A stretch of DNA of 64,000 nucleotides from Lentisphaerota bacterium (GCA_018676675.1 JABHEG010000304.1:62001-126000); one strand, 5' to 3'. Shown: positions 28,421 to 38,436, counted from the first letter of the stretch. The notes: generated by a model from the sequence alone, not told the origin. Program-made: numbers and translations.

Positions 28421-30385
28421 ATGGCAGACAAGCCCTCCCAGTTCGACGCGATCGATCGTGATCAGGAACTGCACTCACTGGCTCCGGAGCAGGTCCTCGG
28501 CAAGCTGGATCTGGATCTGTCCAAGCTTGTTGGGGTCAAGGGCGCGGCCGACAGCGGCGACCAAAGCGCCGCGTTTGCTGCGTTGTTGGAGTATTACCGG
28601 CGGAAGTTCCCTCTTTTGCCGACGTCTGAGCCAAGGGGACAGTCGCTTGAGAGGGCAGACCAGATCTGTCGGCACGTCTTTCAGTTCGGTCCGTATGACG
28701 AGGCCGGGTATGGTGACGACGTGAATTGGGAATGGGACCCGCGCGGGGATATCGAGTGGGTCGCGGTCATGTACCGTTTCTACTGGGCTGAGATCCTGGC
28801 CAATGCCTACGACCAGACCCGGGACGAAGCCTACGTAGACGCGTTTGTGGAGTTGGCAACCGACTGGATCGCCAAGCATCCGCTTGAGAAGCGCAAACGG
28901 ACACACCCGGTCTATGCGCACTGGAAGGGGTTCGCCTGGCTGGATATTCAGACTGGAATCAGGGCGACCAACACCTGCCTTGCCTTCACCAAGCTCGTGC
29001 ACGCCGACGGGTTCACCCCCGAGTTCCTTCGTCTACTGCTCGCCAGTTTGTACGACCATCAGGTCAAGACGGCGGCAATTCCCATGGGCCAGGTACACAA
29101 CAAGGCGGTGTTCGAACAGCGTGGCTTTATCAACACGGCCTTCCACTTCAATGAGTTCCGCGAGGCAGGTGACTGGTTGGCTCTGGGCATGGAGCGGGCC
29201 AGGGAGAACTTCCTCCTGCAGACGACCGGCGACGGCGTGCAGCGCGAGTGGTCGTACGGATACCACCAAGGCGTATTGCGCGATGCGGTTGAGATCAAGA
29301 GCCGCATGGACGAGATGGGAATGGCCGTCCCTGAGGACTACGTCGAGCGCATTCGGCGAATGCACGACTACATTTTTTGGGTCGCTACCCCTGACCTTGG
29401 CGCCCCCATGTTCGGCGACGGTTCACGACCGCTCAAGGAGGGGGAGGACCGCACTGTCTGGCCGCTCTATCCCGTGCTGTCAAAGGCAACAGACCTGCTG
29501 GGCGATCCCAAGTACCGCGCTCGAGCGGAACTGAACCGGGAGTGGCTGCCGGACGAGACAAGCCAGGCCTTTGAGGAAGCGGGCATGTATGTACTGCGCA
29601 GCGAGTGGGGGCCTGATCAGATCCACCTGGGGCTGCATTGCTCGCCCCTTGGGATCTCGAGCCATGACCAGCCGGACAACGGGACGTTCGAACTGTATGC
29701 CTACGGGCGCTGGCTCATGCCGGATACGGGGTTCTACACGTACGGGCATGATCGAGACGCGCGCCTGTGGCATCGTCAGACAAGCGTGCACCAGACGATG
29801 ACATTGGATGGGCGTGATTCGGCGGTCGCGGGAAGGCACTTGCTTTGGCACTCCGACTCAGACCATGTCGCGTTGGTTGTGGAGAACGGCTCTTACGAGG
29901 GGCTGGTGCATCGCCGCACCGTCTGGTTCGTGGATCGCCGCTTTTTTGTCTTCTTCGATGAGGCCATCGGTCATGACGTGCCAGGCCAGCTGGGGCTGCA
30001 CTTCCAGTTCGCTCCGGGCGACGTTGTTCTCGATACCAAGAACCTGCGCGCGGATACGCAGTTTGAAGACGCGAACGTGCTTGTGGCTGCAGAGGATGGA
30101 GCCCACTGGCGCATGGTGGAAGAGGACGGTTGGTCTGGCTGGGCCTATGGTCATCGTGCGCGTCGCAAGGCGTTCCGGTTCGAGCACGACCGTGGGGCGC
30201 CGGCATCATTTGTGACCGCCGTGGTGCCATATCGCAGGACGGTGCCACCGAACGTCGTTGTGGGGCTGAGTGGCGGCGGGGCGGAGGAAGCTCGCATCGA
30301 GGGAACAGCTGACGTGTCCGGAGAGCAGTGGCGCTTCGGCAGGGACCTTGATACCGGGACAGCGTGGTGTGAGCGGGTATCCTGA
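28421..30385 (+). CDS. Heparinase II/III-family polysaccharide lyase
   Basis: About 654 residues from the ATG at 28421. The N-terminal two thirds is an alpha/alpha toroid with the family landmarks FINTAFHFNEFREAG, DGVQREWSYGYHQG (~270) and MFGDGSRP (~330). The C-terminal beta-sandwich begins around SSHDQPDNGTFELYAYG (~414) with DTGFYTYG (~435) and a conserved HR.V.FVD..ff.vfDe stretch. Such lyases cleave uronic-acid-containing polysaccharides (heparin, heparan, alginate or related) by beta-elimination. No signal peptide is visible, although most relatives are exported, so either the start is misjudged or it acts on imported oligomers. It sits between the GH2 gene and the LamG gene. Confidence 0.8.
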   Translation: MADKPSQFDAIDRDQELHSLAPEQVLGKLDLDLSKLVGVKGAADSGDQSAAFAALLEYYRRKFPLLPTSEPRGQSLERADQICRHVFQFGPYDEAGYGDDVNWEWDPRGDIEWVAVMYRFYWAEILANAYDQTRDEAYVDAFVELATDWIAKHPLEKRKRTHPVYAHWKGFAWLDIQTGIRATNTCLAFTKLVHADGFTPEFLRLLLASLYDHQVKTAAIPMGQVHNKAVFEQRGFINTAFHFNEFREAGDWLALGMERARENFLLQTTGDGVQREWSYGYHQGVLRDAVEIKSRMDEMGMAVPEDYVERIRRMHDYIFWVATPDLGAPMFGDGSRPLKEGEDRTVWPLYPVLSKATDLLGDPKYRARAELNREWLPDETSQAFEEAGMYVLRSEWGPDQIHLGLHCSPLGISSHDQPDNGTFELYAYGRWLMPDTGFYTYGHDRDARLWHRQTSVHQTMTLDGRDSAVAGRHLLWHSDSDHVALVVENGSYEGLVHRRTVWFVDRRFFVFFDEAIGHDVPGQLGLHFQFAPGDVVLDTKNLRADTQFEDANVLVAAEDGAHWRMVEEDGWSGWAYGHRARRKAFRFEHDRGAPASFVTAVVPYRRTVPPNVVVGLSGGGAEEARIEGTADVSGEQWRFGRDLDTGTAWCERVS

Positions 30386-30503
30386 ATTGTCTTCGTATGG
30401 TGTTCACGCTTCAGCGTGTGTGTATGCCGCAGCCTTTTCCTGGGGCAGGATGGGAATGGCAAGACGCCCTGAGAGGCGTGCCCCGCAAATGTGGAACGGT
30501 CTG

Positions 30504-31670
30504 ATGAACCAACGACACATCCTGTTGTTCTCGGTGAATGTCTTTCTGTTGGCGTGTTGGCCTGGGCAGGCAGAGCTGCAGTCCGAACTGAAGCCACTGC
30601 AGAACCTGCTTGGGGCTCGGTTCGAGAGAGTGTCGAGTGGTCCGGGCGTCCAGATTCAGCATGATGCGGACCGTGCCGGGCTGTCGGCGCGGTTTGCCCC
30701 GGGCAGTACCGCTGGATGTGTCCGACTTGGACCCGTTTCTCTGCCGTCTGGCACGGGTGTCCTCCGTTTCACCGGTGCTCTCTCGCTCATCGGAGATTCC
30801 ACCTGCTCGATGAAGGTGATCTTCTCATCGCGGGGCGTAGCTTCTGAACCGGTCAACGTTCTGTTTTCCGGCCATGCCGCTCGTGTCGGGGACGTGTTCC
30901 AGGATGTGTTTGTTCCCGTTCCCTCCGCGGTTGATGGTGCCACTATCGAGATGCACCTGAAGAAAGTCGGTGGCGATGTCCCCGCTTTGCGCCTGCGTTA
31001 TCCATGCCTCATTGCTCTGCGAGTTCCGGCGGCTCGACCGCCTGCGGAAGATGCCGTTCTGTTCAGACAGGCATTCTCAGAACCTGATGGTCGTGCCGAT
31101 GTGGTCGGGAAGGACACTGCGACGTTTCCTGCCTGGTCCTGTGTGTTGCCGACCGCAGCTGGGAAGAGTGGACCCGGTCTGCGGGCGACGCGTGCCCAGC
31201 ATGCGGCGCTGTTCGCTCTTCCCGACCAGCAAGAGCTCGTCGTGCGGGGAAGCGTGAGTTTCTGGCTGAAGCCGCTTTGGGATCAGGGGGACGCCCGGCC
31301 GGCAGACATGGTCAAGCTGACACGAGGGGGGAGGGGGATGGCGCTGATCCGGAAGAACCACGGTTGGTCGTTCCTGTTCGTCGTCTGGGACCGGGAGAAC
31401 AAGACGCATGGGGTGTCCTGCGATCTGCGGAATCTCGTCAGGGACCAGTGGACGAAGATTGAGGGCGTGTGGGATGCGGGGAAGGGACTTCGCTTGATCG
31501 TGAACGGCGTGGTACTCGGTAAGAAGGAGGGCACGTGGCCGGTGGAGTCCGTCGGTGCCGTCGCACTTAGGGTCGGGCAGGGCGAGCACGACAAGAAGGA
31601 GCCGGCTCCCTACGTGCTGGATGAGATTGAGGTCCTGAGGACCATCGAGGCGGAGGCCTTCCAGGAATGA
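30504..31670 (+). CDS. Exported LamG/concanavalin-like domain protein
   Basis: About 388 residues. The ATG at 30504 opens a signal peptide (MNQRHILLFSVNVFLLACW); upstream in-frame starts lie inside the heparinase gene. The N-terminal half is a beta-rich domain without a clear name. The C-terminal half (~240-385) is LamG-like, with VRGSVSFWLKPLWD, WTKIEGVWDAGKGLRLIVNG and a closing YVLDEIEVL. These domains recognise glycans or other surface polymers. Its stop overlaps the start of the next gene (ATGA, 31667-31670), so the two are probably translated together and may work as a binding and catalytic pair. Confidence 0.7.
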   Translation: MNQRHILLFSVNVFLLACWPGQAELQSELKPLQNLLGARFERVSSGPGVQIQHDADRAGLSARFAPGSTAGCVRLGPVSLPSGTGVLRFTGALSLIGDSTCSMKVIFSSRGVASEPVNVLFSGHAARVGDVFQDVFVPVPSAVDGATIEMHLKKVGGDVPALRLRYPCLIALRVPAARPPAEDAVLFRQAFSEPDGRADVVGKDTATFPAWSCVLPTAAGKSGPGLRATRAQHAALFALPDQQELVVRGSVSFWLKPLWDQGDARPADMVKLTRGGRGMALIRKNHGWSFLFVVWDRENKTHGVSCDLRNLVRDQWTKIEGVWDAGKGLRLIVNGVVLGKKEGTWPVESVGAVALRVGQGEHDKKEPAPYVLDEIEVLRTIEAEAFQE

Positions 31671-34600
31671 GCCATCGAAAGTACTCCATTGCTATGGCCT
31701 TCGTTCTTGCTGGGGCGGCACTCTCTGCGGCGAGAGCCGACGGAAAGCCCTTCCCTCCTGCCCCTCAATGGGACAAACTCGGCACTGTGGACATCGTGCC
31801 GTGTCCCAAGTGGATCGAGTTTTCAGATACATCTCTTCGGCTGTCAGAAGGGGCGTTGTTCCATCTTTCGGATGCCGATGGGTGCTTGGCGAGGGGAGCC
31901 GAAGAGATCGCTGCCGGGATCGCTGAGTTGGGTGGGGGATCTCTACGTGTGAATGCGGTTGCGGACGCTGCAGCCGCAGTTGCGGCAGTCGCTGGACCGG
32001 CAATCATCATCGGGTACGGTCACGACCGGCTTCCGTTACCGGATGTCGAGCACACGTACGGTGGAATCAGCGTCTGGGGAGAGGGCCAAGGCTACGTCGT
32101 CACTACCCGTGAGCTTAACGGGCATGGGGTGGTCGTCATCTGGGGCAGTGACCCGCGCGGGGCCCTGTACGGCTGCATTACCCTTCGGCATCTCCTGAAG
32201 CACACCACAGGCGGTGTCGGGGTGACCGGTGTGACGATCGTGGACTGGCCGGACTTCAAGCAGCGCGTCACGAGTGGGTTCTTCGGGGCTCGGGACGACA
32301 CGGAGGGGGAGATAGCCAAGTCGATAGAGGTCGCCCAACGATTCATACGTCGAGCGGCTTTGCTCAAATGCAACGCCATTTCCGCCGCCAACCACTGGAC
32401 CGTGCGAGCCAAGCTTGACTACCTGCGGGAGTGTGACCTGCGGCTGCTTGAACGACTCATCCCCTACGCAAAGAGCTACGGGGTCCGCTTCCACATTCAG
32501 CACTTTACTTCTGTCGGCACGTCAGCACGTGACAAAGGCGATTCACGCTATGCCGATGTTCCGAATCTACGGGGTTGGTACATGTCCTGGTCGCATCAGG
32601 AACTCATCGGCCTGAGTATGGAGCGCTTCCGAAACGAGGCGCGAAGGATCGGCGCGAACACGGACTGGTTTTTCCACTACCCGGACGTGCATGAGGGCGG
32701 CTGGGCTCAGCGTTCGAAAGCGTGCCGCGAGCGTTGGGGGGATGATCATGCCGCCGCGGATGCCCACTTTGGGAACGAGCTGTACCAGACCATGAGGGAA
32801 GCCTCGCCCACGAGCCGGATCAGTCTGTGCTGCTACCCTTATGGACTGGATCTTGAGCTCCCGGGCAACGTCCGCACACGGCAGTATTTCCGGAAGATCT
32901 CCGGGTTGCTCCCTGAAGACGTTCTGCTGGTTCGACGCGAAGGGACTCGGGCGGCTTTCCGGTCCTGGTGGCGGAACATCCGGCAACCAATCCGCCTGGC
33001 CTGGTCGCCTCGGACGTTCTGGGGGGCACGGGCATTGGCTCCCGATATGGCATTCGTGAAGAGCGGCTGGCGTGGTGATCCCCGGGATGGTGTCGAGGAC
33101 TGCCTGACCGTGTACTCGCGCCCTGTTCTCGATGTCTCCGGTTACACTTTTGCCGAATACGCATGGAACGTCAACGCTCCCGGATCGGGGGTTTGGCAGG
33201 CTGACCCGCTGGCGACGAAAAAGGTCGTCCCACCCAGCACCTCGGGGGATAGTTACGTGTTCGAGAAGATCCTGGCTCCGGATGGTGAATCGAGTTGGGC
33301 CAAGTGGGTGTACCTGGGAGGGCGGAGGGAGCCGAAGGCGTTCAACCATGACCTGATCGACCGATGCTGCCGACTGATCTACGGCAGGGATGTCGCGCCG
33401 GCTATGGCTGAGGCGTTGCGCTATGCTCCGTTGGTACAGGAGAGCAAGTGGTCGTCAGATCCTGATATCGCCGTCGCCCTTGCGGAGTCCGCAGAGCGTT
33501 CTTTCCAGGCATTGGTGCCGCTGTGGGGACAGGAAGAGCTGTTCGGCAAGGCCCCGGGCAGTGAGGTCGATACGCACGGTGTTTACACTCAGATGGTGAA
33601 GGTCAACACGGATCTCAGAGCCATTCTCGGCGTCCGGGCAGCGAAGATATCGGCTGACGCCTTGCTTGACCAGGCAAGAGACGCGGTTGCTCCCGCTCAA
33701 CGGCAGGCAGCAGCGCAGGCCGCTGAAAGCTCCGCAGTCCGCGGGCTTGAACGGCTGAGGACGGCCCGCCGCGAACTCCGCGATGACTACAAACGCTATG
33801 GACTGGAAGGCAAGCCCTGGTACATGCTCCTCGCGGCGGGGTATCGCACGTGTGATGAGGTCGAGAAGAAACTCGACACGTATGCGGGTGGTTTCCGGCT
33901 TGTTCAAGAGGAAGCTGACGCGCTCAGGAACGCTCCTGCTTCCGGGGCACGGCCCCGGGACGTTCTCGTGCCCAAAGCGGCGGGCCGAATCACGATTGAT
34001 GGAGACGTTTCAGACTGGGAACTGCTCAATCCTGTTGCTGTCGGGGACGAGTCGTGTTCGGCGCACACCGGCCTCCGCCCTGCCGGCAACTCGGATGGAT
34101 CTGCGGTCTGCTATTTTGCCTGGGACCGGAAGTACCTCTACCTTCTTGCTAAGGTCGTCGACGACGACCGGGTCCGGGCAGGGGAGGAGAAGGGCAGCGT
34201 GGGTGACGCGCTCTGTTTCTGGCTCAATGGAACTCACGTTGCCATCGGCACATCTGCGAGTGGAACTGCGCAGTTGACTGCCTACGCGGGAATCCCACTG
34301 GTCAATGCTGTCGCCGCAATCCGGGGTGTGCCTGCCCACGATCTCACCTGCGATGTTGCGCTGATGCATCTGCGGCCCGGCGAGATGCATGGCGAACCGG
34401 GCTATGTGGTCGAGGCCCGGCTTCCCTGGGAGCCCTTGCGTATCCGGCCGGAGGCTGGGGAGCCGGTCCGGCTTGCAGTGGGAATTCGGGACGTTGACCG
34501 GGGAGAGGAACGGTCGTCTACCATCGTTTTCCCGCCGACCTTCAAACCCACCCATTCCGGAGGGCTCCTGACGGACTTCTCCAGGGCAACGTTGACCGAT

Positions 34601-34930
34601 GAGACCCCGATTGACGTGGACCTGGTCGATCTGCGGAAAGAGGATCGGACCATGCAGCTCGGGACGGACTCGTTTGTCCACGGCGCTCTGGCGCTCGAAT
34701 CGCCGATCGACCTCAGTGGTCTCCGTGTCCATTACGTTTTTCGCGGTGTGGACGGCAGGTCAATCGCTTCCGGACTCGTTCCCGGCGTGCCGGGGATTCT
34801 CCGGGCAAGCATTCCGTGGCGCTCGGAGCCATTCGAGATCAATGCGGGGCCGGCCAGGAAGCGAGTCCCGCTGGTTCTTACAGTCATAGCCGATGGCGTG
34901 GGGGCCCGATTCGAGGCGACCGTGGAGTAG
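31667..34930 (+). CDS. Exported GH20/GH84-like glycosidase with CBM9-like tail (1,087 aa)
   Basis: A signal peptide ends near ALSAARA. Residues ~40-190 match the alpha/beta domain that precedes the barrel in GH20, GH67 and GH84 enzymes, closing with GSDPRGALYGCITLRHLL. A TIM barrel follows (~200-560); its best catalytic candidate is DVHE (Asp340-Glu343) in FFHYPDVHEGGW. A helical segment (~600-750) and a CBM9-like domain (~765-960, beginning ITIDGDVSDWELL) complete it. Relatives remove N-acetylhexosamine or, in GH67, glucuronic acid; which one applies here cannot be told. Its start overlaps the preceding LamG gene. Confidence 0.7.
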   Translation: MSHRKYSIAMAFVLAGAALSAARADGKPFPPAPQWDKLGTVDIVPCPKWIEFSDTSLRLSEGALFHLSDADGCLARGAEEIAAGIAELGGGSLRVNAVADAAAAVAAVAGPAIIIGYGHDRLPLPDVEHTYGGISVWGEGQGYVVTTRELNGHGVVVIWGSDPRGALYGCITLRHLLKHTTGGVGVTGVTIVDWPDFKQRVTSGFFGARDDTEGEIAKSIEVAQRFIRRAALLKCNAISAANHWTVRAKLDYLRECDLRLLERLIPYAKSYGVRFHIQHFTSVGTSARDKGDSRYADVPNLRGWYMSWSHQELIGLSMERFRNEARRIGANTDWFFHYPDVHEGGWAQRSKACRERWGDDHAAADAHFGNELYQTMREASPTSRISLCCYPYGLDLELPGNVRTRQYFRKISGLLPEDVLLVRREGTRAAFRSWWRNIRQPIRLAWSPRTFWGARALAPDMAFVKSGWRGDPRDGVEDCLTVYSRPVLDVSGYTFAEYAWNVNAPGSGVWQADPLATKKVVPPSTSGDSYVFEKILAPDGESSWAKWVYLGGRREPKAFNHDLIDRCCRLIYGRDVAPAMAEALRYAPLVQESKWSSDPDIAVALAESAERSFQALVPLWGQEELFGKAPGSEVDTHGVYTQMVKVNTDLRAILGVRAAKISADALLDQARDAVAPAQRQAAAQAAESSAVRGLERLRTARRELRDDYKRYGLEGKPWYMLLAAGYRTCDEVEKKLDTYAGGFRLVQEEADALRNAPASGARPRDVLVPKAAGRITIDGDVSDWELLNPVAVGDESCSAHTGLRPAGNSDGSAVCYFAWDRKYLYLLAKVVDDDRVRAGEEKGSVGDALCFWLNGTHVAIGTSASGTAQLTAYAGIPLVNAVAAIRGVPAHDLTCDVALMHLRPGEMHGEPGYVVEARLPWEPLRIRPEAGEPVRLAVGIRDVDRGEERSSTIVFPPTFKPTHSGGLLTDFSRATLTDETPIDVDLVDLRKEDRTMQLGTDSFVHGALALESPIDLSGLRVHYVFRGVDGRSIASGLVPGVPGILRASIPWRSEPFEINAGPARKRVPLVLTVIADGVGARFEATVE

Positions 34931-34952
34931 GATTGGGTCCAGCTTCGCCTCG

Positions 34953-34977
34953 GCCAGGCCTCTGGCTTCGGCCTGGC
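34953..34977 (+). other. Perfect 8-bp-stem hairpin between genes
   Basis: GCCAGGCC (34953-34960) and GGCCTGGC (34970-34977) pair perfectly around a 9-nt loop, 22 bp past the GH20-like stop. No T tract follows, so it is not a standard intrinsic terminator. It may stabilise the upstream transcript or lower read-through into the PHP gene. Confidence 0.5.
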
Positions 34978-35003
34978 GATCGGTAGCCCGTGAGGAGTAG
35001 TGA

Positions 35004-35921
35004 ATGAATCCGTTTTCTTTGACGCCTGATGCATCCACATACAAGGGTGACGTTCACTTCCACACCACAGACAGCGATGGACGGGACACCCCCGATGCCA
35101 TGCTCGACCGGCTGTCTGCTTGTGGATTCGATTTCTGCTGCATAGCCGACCACGACCAGGTGTGCGTACCGGGGGAACGGCGGGGCGTACTCGTGCTTCA
35201 AGGTCAGGAAGCCAGCGCGGGGACCGGACACATCGTGGTCCTCGCGAGCTCACTGGTGCGCGAACCAGGTTGGACCACTGTCGAGCAGCTGGATGCATTC
35301 GGGGCATCCGGGGGGATGACCATTCTAAGCCACCCCAAGATCCGTGAGTTCACATCGAGTCGGGAGGTGAGTTACGGACCGACGCGATTGCTTGAGGAAT
35401 TGGCTGGTCACTATGACGGCATCGAGGTCTACACCCACAATGTCGGCAGCGGCCTTAGGCTGGCCATCGATCGCCTCGATATGCTCTGGAGTGCAGCGGC
35501 GCTCCCATGGGGCGCCCACGCTGAACGCACCTCTGGGCCGGTATGGGCGTTTGCTTCCAGCGACGCTCACGATACCGACCACATTGATGAAGGAGTCGGG
35601 ATCATGGTCTGGTCGGAAGGGCTGTCGGAATCTGAGCTTCTGAAGGCCATCCGAGCTGGCGCTTTCTACGTGTTGGCGAGCACGAAGGCGAGGTTCTCAG
35701 AGCTTCTCATTGCCGGGCGGACCTTGTCCGCTACAGCGTCTGAGGCTGTCGTGATTCGGGTGATCGGGGTGGGGGGGAATGCGGTGTCTGCGGTGGCCGG
35801 GGATGGCAAGGCCCCATTGCGATTGGCCTACACGATTCGTGGAGACGAAGGATACCTTCGGGTGGAGGCTGTTGATGTCAATGGACAGTGCGCGTACAGC
35901 AACCCGATCATGGTGGGGTAA
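35004..35921 (+). CDS. PHP-domain metal-dependent phosphoesterase
   Basis: 305 residues with a GAGGAG site 6 nt before the ATG. PHP motifs are in place: His18-x-His20 (GDVHFH), Asp49-His50 (IADHD), Glu69 (LQGQEAS), a later SHP, and the final SSDAHD. PHP proteins hydrolyse phosphate esters with two or three metals. Small stand-alone PHP proteins of this form often occur beside glycan-degradation genes in PVC bacteria, with unknown substrate. No signal peptide, so cytoplasmic. It lies 73 bp after the GH20-like gene and 95 bp before the Gfo/Idh/MocA gene, probably in the same operon. Confidence 0.8.
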   Translation: MNPFSLTPDASTYKGDVHFHTTDSDGRDTPDAMLDRLSACGFDFCCIADHDQVCVPGERRGVLVLQGQEASAGTGHIVVLASSLVREPGWTTVEQLDAFGASGGMTILSHPKIREFTSSREVSYGPTRLLEELAGHYDGIEVYTHNVGSGLRLAIDRLDMLWSAAALPWGAHAERTSGPVWAFASSDAHDTDHIDEGVGIMVWSEGLSESELLKAIRAGAFYVLASTKARFSELLIAGRTLSATASEAVVIRVIGVGGNAVSAVAGDGKAPLRLAYTIRGDEGYLRVEAVDVNGQCAYSNPIMVG

Positions 35922-36016
35922 CGGGCACAGCTGGCGGGGGAGCGGAATATGTCTCGAATGGTACTATGTTCAGCAATTGCGCCTACCAACCTGGGCAGGA
36001 TTCAGAGGCAATATCC

Positions 36017-37300
36017 ATGGATAGACGGACCTTCTTGCGGACGACACTTCCCGCTGCGAGTGTATTCAGCATCGTGCCCCGGCACGTGTTGGGAGGGCCG
36101 AGGCACGTTCCGCCAAGCGAGAAGATCACGCATGCCGTAGTGGGTGTCGGCGGAATGGGGAATGGGCATGTCAGTTACGTGCTGAGGGACCGCCAAGCCA
36201 AACTTCTGGCCGTGTGTGATGTCGATGAAGCTCGCCTGGCCAGAGCTGTGGCACGGGGCGGCAAAGGGTGCCGGGGATATGGGGATTTTCGGGACGTCCT
36301 CGATCGTGGTGACATCGATGTCGTGCACGTTCCCACGCCACCTCACTGGCACGCCCTGATCTCGATCGCGGCAGCGGAGGCGGGCTGCGATGTGTGGTCA
36401 GAGAAGCCGATGACTCAAACGATCGGTGAGAGTCTACGTGTGGTTGACGCGGTGCGGCGAAACGGGCGGATGTACCGCATCAACACCTGGTTTCGCTTGC
36501 ACAGTCGCCTTTACAGTTCAGGCTGGTACACGAAGACGATCAAGAAACTCGTCAGCAATGGGTTGCTGGGCTGGCCGATCACGGTGCGAATAAGTCCATC
36601 GACCGGTTTCAACTGGAAGGTCAGAGGCAACTGCGGGAGCACGGACCTCAAGCCGGAACGCGTTCCGGCTAATCTGGATTACGACATGTGGCTCGGACCG
36701 GCCCCGGTGAAGCCATACAACCATCAGCGTGTCCATGGGCGGTTTCGCCGCTACTGGGATTACGAAGCCGGGGGGCTTGGAGATATGGGGCAGCACTATA
36801 TTGATCCCGTGCAGTACATCCTCGGTAAGGACGACACCAACCCCGTGGAGATCGTTCCCTACGCGCCATGGCCGCAGCATCCGGATGCGGTGGGTATGTG
36901 GGGGCGGATCGAGATGACCTACGCCGACGGGTGTCGACTGATTCTCGAGTCGGGCGAATGGGGAGATCGCGTGACGGAAGGGAAGCCGTACTTCGAAGGG
37001 CCGAAAGGAAAGCTGTTCATTGGCGGCCGTACCGATCCCCCCGACCTACTGGATGCACTGCCGGCCCTGCCTGAGCCTGCGCCCATGGTCTCGAACTTCA
37101 ATGTGTCGGTTAAAGAGCGGCGGAGGTTTGGGCTGAATGAAGACACGAGCCACCGGAGCAATGTGACCGTCCGTTCGGCCGTGCTGGCCATTCGCTTGGG
37201 GCGGAAACTCCGCTTCGATCCAGTTGAGCATCGATTCATTGGTGATGATGCGGCGAATCGCATGCTCGACCCCCCGATGCGTTCCCCCTGGCACCTGTAG
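36017..37300 (+). CDS. Tat-exported Gfo/Idh/MocA-family oxidoreductase
   Basis: About 427 residues. The start at 36017 gives a twin-arginine leader (MDRRTFLRTT), preceded by AGAGG. The dinucleotide-binding glycine motif (VVGVGGMGNG, Gly43-Gly48) and the EKP motif (Glu129-Lys130-Pro131, WSEKPMT) define the family, which oxidises or reduces sugars and inositols with NAD(P). Forms with a Tat signal are typical of Planctomycetes, Lentisphaerota and Kiritimatiellota, and some keep the cofactor tightly bound in the periplasm; a few family members are glycosidases using a transient oxidation. The residues ahead of EKP (PTPPHWH) are also typical. Last gene of the plus-strand run. Confidence 0.85.
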   Translation: MDRRTFLRTTLPAASVFSIVPRHVLGGPRHVPPSEKITHAVVGVGGMGNGHVSYVLRDRQAKLLAVCDVDEARLARAVARGGKGCRGYGDFRDVLDRGDIDVVHVPTPPHWHALISIAAAEAGCDVWSEKPMTQTIGESLRVVDAVRRNGRMYRINTWFRLHSRLYSSGWYTKTIKKLVSNGLLGWPITVRISPSTGFNWKVRGNCGSTDLKPERVPANLDYDMWLGPAPVKPYNHQRVHGRFRRYWDYEAGGLGDMGQHYIDPVQYILGKDDTNPVEIVPYAPWPQHPDAVGMWGRIEMTYADGCRLILESGEWGDRVTEGKPYFEGPKGKLFIGGRTDPPDLLDALPALPEPAPMVSNFNVSVKERRRFGLNEDTSHRSNVTVRSAVLAIRLGRKLRFDPVEHRFIGDDAANRMLDPPMRSPWHL

Positions 37301-37363
37301 TATGAGACGCTGAGGGCACGGGAACGGACGGCTTCCCTCTTGGAGAGAGTGAGAGCCCGGGAC

Positions 37364-37382
37364 CCGCTCGGCCGGCGAGCGG
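37364..37382. terminator. Possible bidirectional terminator between convergent genes
   Basis: CCGCTCG (37364-37370) and CGAGCGG (37376-37382) pair perfectly around a 5-nt loop, in the 107-bp gap between two convergent genes. Placement fits a shared terminator, but no T tract follows on either strand, so the call is weak. Confidence 0.35.
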
Positions 37383-37407
37383 ACTGGTTGGGGGGGAGCC
37401 CGTGTTG

Positions 37408-38436
37408 TCAGTCCGACTTCGCCTGATTGCCATGCCACGCTTTGGGGTTCTTCAGCGCCCGAAACCACTCCTTCGTTGCGACGTTACGGTCCACGCCTGT
37501 GGCGACGACAGAGCGGCTGTTGGGATCGTCCTTGAACATGGGCATTTCGTGACCGTGCCTTTTCTTCCAGCGGCCGAAAGAGATCTTCTTCGTCTGCTTG
37601 ACGTAATCGGGGCGCATCAGGGAGATGGCCGGAGGGCCGTCGGCATCGCCTTCCGGCGCGGCGACATCCGGTGTGGATTTGATCATGAAATCACGCGCAG
37701 GACTGCTGGGGAGTTCGAGCAATCTGCGCTTGGGGATGCGGGCGGCTGACTTGCTCTGAACCGTGAACTGCACCATCTGGAGCTTCCTGAGCACGATGTA
37801 CGCCGCCCAGCCATCAGACCAGCCGTTGAAGCCGTACATGCCCGCGTTGTGGTTGTCGAGGTAAGACACGATGACCTTCCCGGCAATGGCGTTGTCCAGA
37901 AGAAAGGCATCGGCGACTACCGTCAACGGACCGCCGACACAGATGACCAACGGTTTGCCCGGCGCTGTCTTGTGGGCTTGCTCAATGATCTGTCGGGTGC
38001 CGGGAGAATCCAGGGGGACCGTGTCAGCGATCTTCCCTGAAACCGGCTTCCGCAAGTGCCCCTTCGTTCCTGCGACTGGATCGGGGATGTTGCGGAACCC
38101 GCTTTCTCGCCCGATACGCACGATTTCGCGGCGGCGTTTGACCTGTTTGGCCAGATGCTCGGCGGTCATGTGCCGGTTGTACGGTGGGATGGAGGACGAC
38201 GTGCTGATGCCGACATAGTTGATGTCCCCCGCGCTGGCCAATGCCATCAGGTACCAATCGACGTAGTCATTGGTCCAGTCATTGTCGTAGAGAACCGGGT
38301 TGGTGTTGTCGTAGGGAAGAAGAGTCTTATCCGGCCTTTGGGATGTTCGCGGCTCTTCTCCCCGGCTTGACGGGATGATCGCTCCTCCCACCGTGCAGGC
38401 CAACGATGACTGTAGAAAATGGCGTCGATTAAGCAT
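37408..38436 (-). CDS. Tat-exported nucleoside-hydrolase-like protein
   Basis: About 342 residues. The ATG at 38436 follows AGGAG by 6 nt and opens a twin-arginine leader (MLNRRHFLQSS). The mature N-terminus (LYDNDWTNDYVDW) resembles the Asp-rich metal site DTDxGxDD of inosine-uridine nucleoside hydrolases: three Asp positions keep their spacing, but the rest is changed. A later VICVGGPLTVVADA matches the family's GPLTN motif. Classical members hydrolyse nucleosides; the divergent exported group in PVC bacteria has no assigned substrate and may act on glycosides. It faces the Gfo/Idh/MocA gene tail-to-tail and diverges from the hydrolase gene at 38598 across 161 bp. Confidence 0.7.
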   Translation of the reverse strand: MLNRRHFLQSSLACTVGGAIIPSSRGEEPRTSQRPDKTLLPYDNTNPVLYDNDWTNDYVDWYLMALASAGDINYVGISTSSSIPPYNRHMTAEHLAKQVKRRREIVRIGRESGFRNIPDPVAGTKGHLRKPVSGKIADTVPLDSPGTRQIIEQAHKTAPGKPLVICVGGPLTVVADAFLLDNAIAGKVIVSYLDNHNAGMYGFNGWSDGWAAYIVLRKLQMVQFTVQSKSAARIPKRRLLELPSSPARDFMIKSTPDVAAPEGDADGPPAISLMRPDYVKQTKKISFGRWKKRHGHEMPMFKDDPNSRSVVATGVDRNVATKEWFRALKNPKAWHGNQAKSD

